From assembly GCA_946644025.1 (NCBI GenBank), contig CAMPCG010000040.1, positions 1 to 13,675 of the forward strand: a DNA stretch of 13,675 nucleotides, given 5' to 3'. The first letter of the stretch is position 1; each line of letters opens with the position of its first letter. A program made the translations under genes and the position numbers. Positions 6,806 to 13,634 of the stretch are shown one piece after another. The notes beneath the pieces were generated by a model. It was not told the origin of the DNA. It saw only the letters and a program-made list of their open reading frames with translations, and did no database searches. The stretch comes from an uncultured Prevotellaceae bacterium. Lineage in GTDB: Bacteria; Bacteroidota; Bacteroidia; Bacteroidales; Bacteroidaceae.

Positions 6806-6871
6806 AGTGAAATGGGAGTGAAAGGGGAGTGAAAGGGGAGTGAAGGGGGAGTGAAAGGGGAGTGAAGGGGG
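6806..6871 (+). repeat. Six 11-bp units filling the gap between two convergent stop codons
   Basis: The DNA consists solely of six 11-bp units of AGTGAAAGGGG: unit 1 ends ATGGG, units 4 and 6 read AGTGAAGGGGG, the rest are identical. It begins at the base after the sirtuin TGA and ends at the base before the complement of the rlmH TAG. G tracts spaced by 6-7 nt meet the G-quadruplex pattern. There is no hairpin terminator here. Confidence 0.95.
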
Positions 6872-7342
6872 CTATTCGTGGTGGTAGGGCTCGCCCTTGA
6901 TGATGGTGCAGGCGCGGTATAGCTGCTCTACAAACACCAGGCGCACCATCTGGTGAGAGAACGTGAGGCGGGAGAGCGACAGCTGCTCGTTGGCACGGGC
7001 ATAGACGGCGGGCGAGAAGCCGTAGGGACCGCCGATGGCGAACACCAGGCGCCGGGCCGACAGGCGTTTCTGCTCCAGCCATCGGGCCAGCTCCACACTG
7101 CGCAGCTCGCGTCCGTGCTCGTCGAGCAGCACCACGGTGTCGGCAGGCTGCACGAGCTTCAGTATCTGCTCGCCCTCGGCTTGCCGCTGCTGTTCCTCGC
7201 TGAGACTGCGCGTAGACTTCAGCTCGGGGATGACGGTCACAGCGAAAGGCATGTAGTGAGACAAACGTCCCACATACTCCTCCAGCAAGGCCTGGAAATG
7301 CTTGTCGGCGGTCTTGCCGACCATAATCAGCTCGGTCTTCAT
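6872..7342 (-). CDS. rlmH: 23S rRNA pseudouridine-1915 N3-methyltransferase
   Basis: SPOUT-fold enzyme that uses S-adenosylmethionine to methylate pseudouridine 1915 in helix 69 of 23S rRNA, acting on assembled 70S ribosomes. The 156-residue length is standard. Visible family marks are VVLLDEHGRELRS (70-82), the AdoMet-binding knot loop FAIGGPYGFS (101-110), LSLSRLTFSHQMVRLVFVEQ (121-140) and the C-terminal EPYHHE. ATG 7342 gives the usual MKTELIMVGKT start. It is the second gene of a two-gene unit with DUF4491, 47 nt downstream of that gene's stop, with a small hairpin between them, and is presumably transcribed from the promoter at 7711-7742. It converges on the sirtuin gene. Confidence 0.96.
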   Translation of the reverse strand: MKTELIMVGKTADKHFQALLEEYVGRLSHYMPFAVTVIPELKSTRSLSEEQQRQAEGEQILKLVQPADTVVLLDEHGRELRSVELARWLEQKRLSARRLVFAIGGPYGFSPAVYARANEQLSLSRLTFSHQMVRLVFVEQLYRACTIIKGEPYHHE

Positions 7343-7364
7343 GCTAACTTTTAACGTCTCGTAC

Positions 7365-7383
7365 GCTGCGATTCCATCGCAGC
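7365..7383 (-). other. Intercistronic hairpin between DUF4491 gene and rlmH
   Basis: GCTGCGA (7365-7371) and TCGCAGC (7377-7383) form a perfect 7-bp stem with a 5-nt loop. No T-run follows on the minus strand, so it does not look like a terminator. It could instead be an mRNA-stability or processing element setting the ratio of the two products. Confidence 0.55.
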
Positions 7384-7389
7384 AAGCCC

Positions 7390-7680
7390 TTACTTCCCTA
7401 CCCTCTTCGGGTTCTTCGGGAACCATCCCTTCTCCACGCGCTTCTTCTGGGCAAAGAGCTCGCCGATGCCCCACAGGGCCGACGCGCCGAAGACGCCCAC
7501 CATGGCCGAGATAATCTCGTTCTCGATGAACAGGGCCGTCACAACGCTGGCCAGCCCTACGAGCAGGAACACCCACCAGCAGCGCACGCCGAAATAGTAC
7601 TCGGCCTTGATGACGATGGGGTGAAAGAAACCAATGATGAGAAAGGTGGATATTGCTATGATGATGCCTGTGAAATGCAT
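7390..7680 (-). CDS. DUF4491 family small membrane protein
   Basis: A 96-residue protein with three hydrophobic segments (about 3-20, 34-52 and 56-72) and a basic tail. The pattern FHPIVIKAEYYFG (19-31), CWW (34-36), FIEN (51-54) and KGWFPKNPKR (84-93) is that of DUF4491, a small Bacteroidetes membrane family of unknown function. The ATG at 7680 gives the family start MHFTG; an in-frame ATG 11 codons upstream lies at the promoter's -7 element and is rejected. It is the promoter-proximal gene of the unit with rlmH. Nothing in the sequence suggests a specific role. Confidence 0.85.
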   Translation of the reverse strand: MHFTGIIIAISTFLIIGFFHPIVIKAEYYFGVRCWWVFLLVGLASVVTALFIENEIISAMVGVFGASALWGIGELFAQKKRVEKGWFPKNPKRVGK

Positions 7681-7710
7681 AGACGTTTGATTTCTGTGAT
7701 TTTGCGGCTG

Positions 7711-7742
7711 CAAAGGTAACGCATTTAGCCGACATGGCCAAG
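7711..7742 (-). promoter_or_regulatory. Promoter of the DUF4491-rlmH unit
   Basis: On the minus strand TTTG (7739-7742), 20 bp and TACCTTTG (7711-7718) match the consensus exactly. Transcription should begin near 7704, about 25 nt before the ATG at 7680. Confidence 0.8.
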
Positions 7743-7781
7743 GATTATCCGCGTTTTTGCCCAGAAATTAGGGCGAAAGCT

Positions 7782-7811
7782 TTGCCCGGTGCAAGAAAAG
7801 TTGTAATTTTG
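7782..7811 (+). promoter_or_regulatory. Promoter of the DUF5686-family gene
   Basis: TTTG (7782-7785) and TAATTTTG (7804-7811) both match the consensus, with an 18-bp spacer instead of the 20 bp seen in most promoters of this window. The leader before the TTG start at 7841 would be about 20-25 nt. Confidence 0.68.
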
Positions 7812-7840
7812 CACCCGTTTTGTAACCCACAGGCATAATT

Positions 7841-10492
7841 TTGACCACCACTAAACTACGACTATCGCTGACGGCAGCCTTGCTGGCGTTCTTTGTGCAG
7901 ACATTGCTGGCGCAGCTCACGGGCCGTGTCGTCGACGATGCCACTGGTGCTCCCGTGCCCATGGCGTCGCTCCGCTACAAAGACCTGACGGTGGGCACTA
8001 AGGCCGACAGCCTGGGCCGCTTCAGGATTGAGCGTCGCAACCACGAGCGGCTCGTCGTCAGCAGCGTGGGCTACGAGACTCAAGAGAAGGCCATCCGTCA
8101 GGGCACACCGTCGCAGCTCACCATCCGACTGAAGCCCGAACAGCTGGCCCTCGATGAGGTCACCGTCACCTCGCGCCGCTCGTCGCGCTACCGCCGCAAG
8201 AACAACCCCGCCGTCGAGATGATGCGCAAGGTCATCGCCGCCAAGAAGCAGACCGACCTGCAGCAGAAGGACTACTACCGGTACGCCAACTACCAGAAGC
8301 TGATGGTCGGGCTGAACGACCTGAAGCCCAAGGACTTCAAGAGCGGTCTGCTGGCCAACAAGCCCTGGATAACGGACCACCTGGAGCTGTGCCCCTACAA
8401 CCAGAAGCTCGTACTTCCGCTGACGCTCGAAGAGACCGTCACCGAGCGCCGCTACCGCCGCGAGCCCCGCCAGAGCAGCAACGAGCAGCTGGCCCACCGC
8501 ATCACCGGACTGACGAACCTCTTCCAGACGGGCGACCTGGTGAACCTGGTGTCGCAGGAATACTTCAACGACGTAGACATCTACCAGGACAACATACGGC
8601 TGCTGCGCCACCCCTTCACCAGCCCCATAGGGCGCGACGCCATCCTCTTCTACCACTTTTACATCACGGACACCACCTACGTGGGCACCGACAAGTGCTA
8701 CGTGCTCGACTTCACCCCCGCCACGCAGCAGGACTTCGGTTTCCGCGGCCAGCTCTTCGTCATGGCCGACAGCAGCTACTTCGTGCGCCGCTGCACGCTG
8801 TCACTGCCCAACGTCACGGGCGTGAACTGGGTGGAGGGCCTCTACTGCCAGCAGGAATTCTCGCGCCTGGCGGGCGGCGAGTGGGTGCTCACGCGCGACG
8901 ACATGGTGGCCGAGCTGGCCGTCACCGACTTCATCACCAAGCTCGTCGTGGTGAGAAACACGGCGCGCTCGCACTTTGACTTTAGGGGGGATGATGGGGG
9001 AAATGGGGATGATGGGCTTAATGGGCTTAATGGGGCTAATGGGCATGATGGGGCTAATGGGCATGATGGGGAGAAGAAGGACGAGGCGGTGTTCTCCGCC
9101 TATCGTCCCGAGCCGCTCTCTTCGTCGGAAGCGTCGTTGGGCCGGCTGGTGGAGCGCATTGAGGGTACGCGAGGGTTCAAGTATGTGCTCACGGCGATGA
9201 AGGCCCTCTTCGAGAACTACATCGAGACCGCGCCGAAGGGCAAGACGAGCAAGGTAGACATAGGCCCCGTGCTGAGCACGCTCTCCACCAACTTCCACGA
9301 CGGGCTGCGGCTGCGCCTGGGCGGACAGACCACGGCGGCACTCCACCCCCACCTCTTCCTCAAGGGCTACTACGCCCACGGGATGAAGTCGCACGAGAAC
9401 TACTACGACGCCACGCTGACCTACGCCTTCGGCCGTCCGAAGTACCTGGCCCACGAGTTTCCGGCCCGTACCATCAGCCTGCAGTCGCGCCGCGACGTGG
9501 CCCTGCCCAGCGACAAGTACCTGGACTCTGACAAGGACAACGTCTTCTCGGCCCTTAAAATCAGCGAGATAGACAAGATGCTGCTCTACAACAGCCAGAC
9601 GCTCTCGGCCGTGTACGAGCAGAAGTCGGGGCTGCGCCTTGCCGCCCAGCTGAAGACCGAGAAGGTGACGCCCGTGGGGAAGATGACGTTCACGCCGCTG
9701 GCATGGGGTGATGGGGGTAATGGGGGTAATGGGCTTAATGGGCTTAATGGGGTTGATGGGCTTGATGGGGTTGATGGATTAGACCATCTGCGCTATACCG
9801 AGGCTACCTTCTCGCTGCGTTTCTCTCCCGGCGAGACTGTCCTGGAGACGAAGCAGCGCCGCCGCACCCTTCACTACAACGCCCCCGTCATCCGGCTGCA
9901 GCACACCGTGGGCATGAAGGGCGTGCTGGGCGGACAGTACAACTACAACTACACCGAGCTGGAGGCCTGGAAGCGCTTCTGGCTGCCCATGAGCTTCGGA
10001 GCCATGAAGGTGAGGCTGCGCATGGGGGTGCAGTGGAACCAAGTGCCCTTCCCGCTGCTCATCATGCCTGAGACGAACATGGCATACTTCCTGAAGTCGA
10101 ACACCTTCGACCTCATCAACAACATGGAGTTCCTCAACGACCGCTTTGCGTCGCTCCAGGTGGGTTGGGACCTCAACGGCAAGCTCTTCAACCTCGTGCC
10201 GCTGCTTAAGCGGCTCAAGTGGCGTGAGTACGTGGGCGTGCAGTGCCTCTGGGGCCGGCTGTCCGACAAGAACAACCCCCGGCTCGCCTGCAACAGCGCG
10301 TCGGGGGTGCTCATGCCGTTTCCCGAAGGGTCATACGCCATGGACGGCAAGCGTCCTTACTGGGAGGTGGCCTTCGGCATACACAATATCTTTAAGCTTA
10401 TCACCGTCGAATACATCAGGAGGCTGAACTATCTCGACCTGCCCACCGCCCAGAAGCAGGTGGTGAAGATGGCCGTCGAGTTCAAGTTCTGA
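7841..10492 (+). CDS. DUF5686 / carboxypeptidase-regulatory-like envelope protein
   Basis: Large exported Bacteroidetes protein of unknown function. The 883-residue product has a signal peptide (1 to about 24, LLA before QL) and a carboxypeptidase-regulatory-like beta-sandwich (about 26-105, GRVVDDATGAPVPMASLRYK then DSLGRFRI). A long DUF5686 region follows, whose C-terminal half looks like antiparallel strands of an outer-membrane barrel and ends in EFKF, an aromatic terminus typical of such barrels. The start must be TTG at 7841: a TAA lies in frame at 7823, no ATG occurs before residue 41, and only this start keeps the signal peptide. Two stretches of Gly-X-Asn/Asp triplets (about residues 382-411 and 621-647) interrupt the domain and are encoded by 9-bp repeats. 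It converges on the GH51 gene with 31 bp between stops and no visible terminator. Confidence 0.85.
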   Translation: MTTTKLRLSLTAALLAFFVQTLLAQLTGRVVDDATGAPVPMASLRYKDLTVGTKADSLGRFRIERRNHERLVVSSVGYETQEKAIRQGTPSQLTIRLKPEQLALDEVTVTSRRSSRYRRKNNPAVEMMRKVIAAKKQTDLQQKDYYRYANYQKLMVGLNDLKPKDFKSGLLANKPWITDHLELCPYNQKLVLPLTLEETVTERRYRREPRQSSNEQLAHRITGLTNLFQTGDLVNLVSQEYFNDVDIYQDNIRLLRHPFTSPIGRDAILFYHFYITDTTYVGTDKCYVLDFTPATQQDFGFRGQLFVMADSSYFVRRCTLSLPNVTGVNWVEGLYCQQEFSRLAGGEWVLTRDDMVAELAVTDFITKLVVVRNTARSHFDFRGDDGGNGDDGLNGLNGANGHDGANGHDGEKKDEAVFSAYRPEPLSSSEASLGRLVERIEGTRGFKYVLTAMKALFENYIETAPKGKTSKVDIGPVLSTLSTNFHDGLRLRLGGQTTAALHPHLFLKGYYAHGMKSHENYYDATLTYAFGRPKYLAHEFPARTISLQSRRDVALPSDKYLDSDKDNVFSALKISEIDKMLLYNSQTLSAVYEQKSGLRLAAQLKTEKVTPVGKMTFTPLAWGDGGNGGNGLNGLNGVDGLDGVDGLDHLRYTEATFSLRFSPGETVLETKQRRRTLHYNAPVIRLQHTVGMKGVLGGQYNYNYTELEAWKRFWLPMSFGAMKVRLRMGVQWNQVPFPLLIMPETNMAYFLKSNTFDLINNMEFLNDRFASLQVGWDLNGKLFNLVPLLKRLKWREYVGVQCLWGRLSDKNNPRLACNSASGVLMPFPEGSYAMDGKRPYWEVAFGIHNIFKLITVEYIRRLNYLDLPTAQKQVVKMAVEFKF
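8985..9072 (+). repeat. First in-frame 9-bp repeat array in the DUF5686-family gene
   Basis: Variants of GGGCTTAAT, GGGCATGAT, GGGGCTAAT and GGGGATGAT follow one another with a 9-bp period, encoding collagen-like Gly-X-Asn/Asp triplets (about residues 382-411). G tracts every 9 bp meet the G-quadruplex pattern on the coding strand. The array separates HFDF from the charged stretch EKKDEA and is probably a surface loop. Confidence 0.9.
9703..9780 (+). repeat. Second in-frame 9-bp repeat array in the same gene
   Basis: GGGGGTAAT twice, GGGCTTAAT twice, then GGGGTTGAT and GGGCTTGAT alternating give Gly-X-Asn/Asp triplets (about residues 621-647). It lies between FTPLAW and LRYTEATFSLRF, where two probable barrel strands would be joined by a turn. 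The unit type is the same as at 8985-9072, about 720 bp upstream. Confidence 0.9.
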
Positions 10493-10523
10493 CTGTTCGG
10501 CGTACTTGCTTCCATCAATCTCC

Positions 10524-12557
10524 TTACTTTTTAATCCTGTACAGGCGGAAGGTCATGGCGGGCAGCTTGTCTTCGAGCGTGGCGGCCTTCTTTCCAGCCT
10601 TGACGGTGGCCGTTCCGCTGACGGGGCAAATCTTGTCGGGCTGCTCGAGCGTGTTCTCGTCGTCGAGCGAGCCGTCGTGGTGGAGCGTCAGCGTCTGGGC
10701 CGTTCCGCCGTTCTTCATTCCAATCAGGTTGAGCGTGATGTCCTGCGGGCTCTTCGACGTGTTCACCACCTTGACGATGACCTCGCCCGTCGTGGCGTCG
10801 TACACGCTGGAGGCGAAGAGTCCGTCCATGCCCTCCTGTCCGGCCACGGGCACTGCCTTCTTGCCAGTTGTCGGCACGGTGGTGAGCGAGAGCACGTTGG
10901 TGCCGCGGTTCATGGCGAACATCTGCTGCACGTAGTAACTCACGGACTTGAACATACGCAGGTTGTCGAACCAGATGGCGTCGGGTCTCCACTGCCATCC
11001 CTCCACGTGGGCGAAGAGCGGTGCGTAGGTGGCCATGTGTACCAGGTCGGCGTTGCGCTCAATGCCCGTCATGTGAGCAGCCTCGTAGAGCGACGTCTCG
11101 AAGTGGTTCCACTTCTTTCCCCGTCCGTGGCAGGCATACTCTCCGGCGAAGACGCGCGGTCCCTTGCGGTCGTAGCTGTCGTAGCGCAATCCGTGGCTGA
11201 GGAACCACTGCTCGTTGCGGTAGTAATGCTCGTCGTAGAGGTCCACCTTCAGCTCCTTCATGCGCGGCTGCAGCAGGTCGAAGTCCCATCCCTCGGAGTT
11301 GGGTCCCGTGGTGCCGATGAGCTTCAGCTGGGGGTACTTGGCGCGCAGCGCGTCGTTGAACTTCTTCAGTCGCTCGGTGAAGACGGGTCCGTAGCCGCCG
11401 TGCTTCTCGTCGTAGTCCCACTGCTCGTTGCCCACTCCGAGGAACTTCAGGTTGAACGGCGCGGGATGGCCCATGTCGGCGCGCACCTTGCCCCACTTCG
11501 TCGTGACGTCGCCGTTGGCAAACTCCACCAGGTCGAGGGCATCCTGTATATAGTCGTCGAGGTCGTCGAGCTCCACGTGTACACCCTCCTTGGTCGGGTC
11601 AGGGTTCTGGAACTGGCAGCTCAGGCCGCAGCTGATGACGGGCAGCGGCTCGCAGCCGAAGTCCTCGCAGAGCTGGAAGAACTCGAAGAATCCCAGGCCG
11701 TAGCTCTGGTAGTAGTCGGGGAAGAAGCGATGTCCGAAGGTGTAGTGCCAGCGGTTCTCGTTCAGCGGGCGGTTCTCCACCGGGCCCACGCTGTTCTTCC
11801 ACTGGTAGCGAGTCTCCAGGTCAGTACCCTCGACGATACATCCACCGGGGAAGCGGAACACGCCGGGGTGCATGTCGAAGAGTGCCTGGGCCAAATCCTT
11901 GCGCATACCGTTCTCGCGCCCCTTCCACGTGTCGGTGGGGAAGAGCGAGATGTGCTCCACGTCGGTCGTAGCTTTCCGTCCGGCGAGGAAGATGCGCAGT
12001 GCGCCCTTCGGCTCGGTGCGCGGCGACTTCAGCTCTGCGGTATATTTCTTCCACTCCTTGCCGCTCACCTCCACCTTCACGGTGGCGAAGCGCTGGTCCT
12101 CGCCCATGGTGTCGTTGTCCACCAGGCTCACCTCGAGCGTCGAGCTGCCGCCGTCGGGGCAGCGTGCCCAGAGCGAGAAGCGGTAGGTGGCGTCCTTCTT
12201 CGTGGCGATGCCGAAGAATCCCTCGTTCTCCAGACCGGTGAACTTGTCGTTGTGGCCGCTGTACTTCAGCCGCACGTAGTGGGGGTTGCGGTCGAAGGGA
12301 CCATCGTCGCACACGTCGAAGTTTCCGAAGGCGCGCCACCCCATGAGCCGCTGGGGAAACTCAAACGAGCGGTTCTTCACCATCTCGGCATAGAGTCCGC
12401 CGTCGGCGGCATAGTTGATGTCCTCGAAGAAGATGCCATACATGGTCGACTGCACAGGAGCACCGAGCTTCTGCGTCTGCACGTCCAACACGTGCTGGGC
12501 CTGGGCCGACAGCGAAGCCGCCACAGCCAGGGCTAACAATGGATTTCTCATGTTCAT
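10524..12557 (-). CDS. GH51 alpha-L-arabinofuranosidase, secreted
   Basis: Hydrolyses terminal alpha-L-arabinofuranosyl groups from arabinoxylan or arabinan. The 677-residue product has a signal peptide ending near SAQAQ (residue 21), then MYGIFFEDINYAADGGLYAE (39-58), the usual GH51 start. A beta-sandwich CBM4_9-like insert occupies about 75-205, followed by the (beta/alpha)8 barrel with RFPGGC (235-240), GVGNEQW (374-380; E378 expected acid/base) and VFAGEYACHG (469-478; E473 expected nucleophile). A C-terminal beta-domain ends the protein. ATG codons at 12557 and 12551 are both possible; both keep the signal peptide. A consensus promoter lies at 12713-12744 and the roughly 150-nt leader holds a strong hairpin. 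It would complement the GH3 and XylE genes about 6-12 kb away, though unlinked transcriptionally. Confidence 0.93.
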   Translation of the reverse strand: MNMRNPLLALAVAASLSAQAQHVLDVQTQKLGAPVQSTMYGIFFEDINYAADGGLYAEMVKNRSFEFPQRLMGWRAFGNFDVCDDGPFDRNPHYVRLKYSGHNDKFTGLENEGFFGIATKKDATYRFSLWARCPDGGSSTLEVSLVDNDTMGEDQRFATVKVEVSGKEWKKYTAELKSPRTEPKGALRIFLAGRKATTDVEHISLFPTDTWKGRENGMRKDLAQALFDMHPGVFRFPGGCIVEGTDLETRYQWKNSVGPVENRPLNENRWHYTFGHRFFPDYYQSYGLGFFEFFQLCEDFGCEPLPVISCGLSCQFQNPDPTKEGVHVELDDLDDYIQDALDLVEFANGDVTTKWGKVRADMGHPAPFNLKFLGVGNEQWDYDEKHGGYGPVFTERLKKFNDALRAKYPQLKLIGTTGPNSEGWDFDLLQPRMKELKVDLYDEHYYRNEQWFLSHGLRYDSYDRKGPRVFAGEYACHGRGKKWNHFETSLYEAAHMTGIERNADLVHMATYAPLFAHVEGWQWRPDAIWFDNLRMFKSVSYYVQQMFAMNRGTNVLSLTTVPTTGKKAVPVAGQEGMDGLFASSVYDATTGEVIVKVVNTSKSPQDITLNLIGMKNGGTAQTLTLHHDGSLDDENTLEQPDKICPVSGTATVKAGKKAATLEDKLPAMTFRLYRIKK

Positions 12558-12608
12558 AAATAAGTGAAAGTTAGTTATTAGGTTGTCTCTATTTATTCGC
12601 TAAATCAT

Positions 12609-12652
12609 GCGCAGCCGCTCCCCTCCCATGTAGGGGCGGGGGGCAGCTGCGC
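12609..12652 (-). other. 44-nt GC-rich hairpin in the GH51 leader
   Basis: GCGCAGC (12609-12615) pairs with GCTGCGC (12646-12652), and the inner C-rich and G-rich arms continue the stem: 17 pairs, two mismatches and a 6-nt loop. It lies within the predicted leader, about 52 nt before the start codon. No T-run follows on either strand, so a simple terminator is unlikely. It could be a regulatory leader structure or a dispersed palindromic repeat. Confidence 0.7.
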
Positions 12653-12712
12653 GTTGTATTTGCAATTTACAGAATATGTCTATAGTCGTTGGTTTTATCA
12701 TAGTTGTGTGTG

Positions 12713-12744
12713 CAAAATTAGTTAAAAGTTCGGTAAAGAGCAAA
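12713..12744 (-). promoter_or_regulatory. GH51 gene promoter
   Basis: On the minus strand TTTG (12741-12744), a 20-bp spacer and TAATTTTG (12713-12720) match the consensus perfectly. The -33 element is one half of the palindrome CAAAGCTTTG (12741-12750), whose other half faces the 5'-nucleotidase gene. Confidence 0.78.
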
Positions 12745-12746
12745 GC

Positions 12747-12772
12747 TTTGTCATAATAAATGACTACTTTTG
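12747..12772 (+). promoter_or_regulatory. Promoter of the 5'-nucleotidase C-terminal gene, atypical spacing
   Basis: TACTTTTG (12765-12772) matches the -7 consensus exactly. The nearest TTTG (12747-12750) is only 14 bp upstream, shorter than usual, and no -33-like sequence occurs at 17-23 bp. The promoter may therefore be weak or depend on an activator. The leader to the ATG at 12819 would be about 40 nt. Confidence 0.5.
12750..12764. promoter_or_regulatory. Inverted repeat GTCAT-N5-ATGAC, candidate operator in the divergent region
   Basis: A perfect 5-bp inverted repeat with a 5-nt AT spacer sits immediately upstream of the GH51 -33 element. It occupies the spacer between the TTTG and TACTTTTG elements facing the 5'-nucleotidase gene. 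A dimeric regulator bound here could affect both transcription units. Confidence 0.4.
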
Positions 12773-12818
12773 TAAGAAATTAACGAAACGACTACCCTAC
12801 CCTTCAATTAAAGACAGC

Positions 12819-13586
12819 ATGAGACCTTCCCTTATTCTTTGCGGTGGCGCCCTCGCGGTGCTTCTCACCGCCTGCAAGAGCCACTACGCGCTGACGGGCA
12901 TCAGCCGCGAGCGCATCGCCGTCGACAGCCGCTACGACGCCAGCCCCGACGCCTGGGCCGACACCTTCCTCGCCCCCTACAAGCTGAAGGTGGACTCAGC
13001 CATGGGTCCCGTGCTGGGCAAGGTGGCCCGCGACATGACCTCCGAGCGCCCCGAGAGCCCGCTGTCGAACCTGATGGCAGACATCCTCATGGCCATGGCC
13101 GACGACTATGGCGAGAAGCCCGACTTCGGCATCTACAACATCGGCGGCATACGGGCCTCGCTGCTCAAGGGCGAGGTGACCTACGGCGACGTGCTCGACG
13201 TGGCGCCCTTCGACAACAAGATTTGCTTCGTCACCCTCACGGGCGAGAAAGTCCTCGAGCTGTTCCGCCAGATTGCCAAGCGCGGCGGCGAGTGCGTGAG
13301 CCACGGCGTGGAGCTCGTCATCAGCCCCAAAGGCGAGCTGCTCTCGGCGCGACTGAACGGCAAGGACATTGACCCCAAGGCCAGCTACCGCGCCACCACC
13401 ATTGACTACGTGGCGCAGGGCAACGACGGGATGACCGCCTTCAAGAGCGGCACCGACTTGAACTCGCCCCAGGAGGAGAAGAACAACTCGCGCAACGTCA
13501 TCGCCAACTACTTCCGGCGCATGACGGCCAGCGGAAAGGCCGTAGACGCCCAGGTGGAAGGTCGCATCACGGTGAAAGAGAAGTAG
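12819..13586 (+). CDS. Lipoprotein with 5'-nucleotidase C-terminal domain only
   Basis: Carries the substrate-binding domain of UshA-type 5'-nucleotidases without the metallophosphatase domain. The 255-residue product has a lipoprotein signal with lipobox LLTAC (Cys19). Family marks follow: SPLSNLMADIL (80-90), NIGGIR (107-112), GEVTYGDVLDVAPFDN (118-133) and DYVAQGNDGMTAF (196-208), the last being the nucleoside-stacking region of the family. In many Bacteroidetes, as far as I recall, the metallophosphatase half is encoded by the next gene; here only 89 bp remain before the window edge, mostly a repeat, so the partner cannot be seen. On its own it lacks the metal-binding catalytic residues. 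The ATG at 12819 is the only start giving the lipoprotein signal. Confidence 0.88.
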   Translation: MRPSLILCGGALAVLLTACKSHYALTGISRERIAVDSRYDASPDAWADTFLAPYKLKVDSAMGPVLGKVARDMTSERPESPLSNLMADILMAMADDYGEKPDFGIYNIGGIRASLLKGEVTYGDVLDVAPFDNKICFVTLTGEKVLELFRQIAKRGGECVSHGVELVISPKGELLSARLNGKDIDPKASYRATTIDYVAQGNDGMTAFKSGTDLNSPQEEKNNSRNVIANYFRRMTASGKAVDAQVEGRITVKEK

Positions 13587-13634
13587 CAACGACTACCTGG
13601 AAGGCGGTGTCTAAAATCTTCAAACGCTGACAGT

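Noticed and set aside
8985..9072. A true collagen-like structural domain
   Set aside because: The Gly-X-Asn/Asp triplets lack proline, number only about ten, and follow directly from the 9-bp DNA repeat, so a slippage-derived loop is simpler.
10506..12536. A 676-codon open frame on the plus strand opposite the GH51 gene
   Set aside because: It mirrors the GH51 gene codon for codon. Its sequence is Val/Leu/Ala/Glu/His-rich low-complexity protein without family marks, as expected antisense to a GC-rich gene, and the GH51 frame has both catalytic motifs.
12609..12652. Intrinsic terminator
   Set aside because: The hairpin is strong but neither strand has a T-run after it, and it lies between the GH51 promoter and its start codon.
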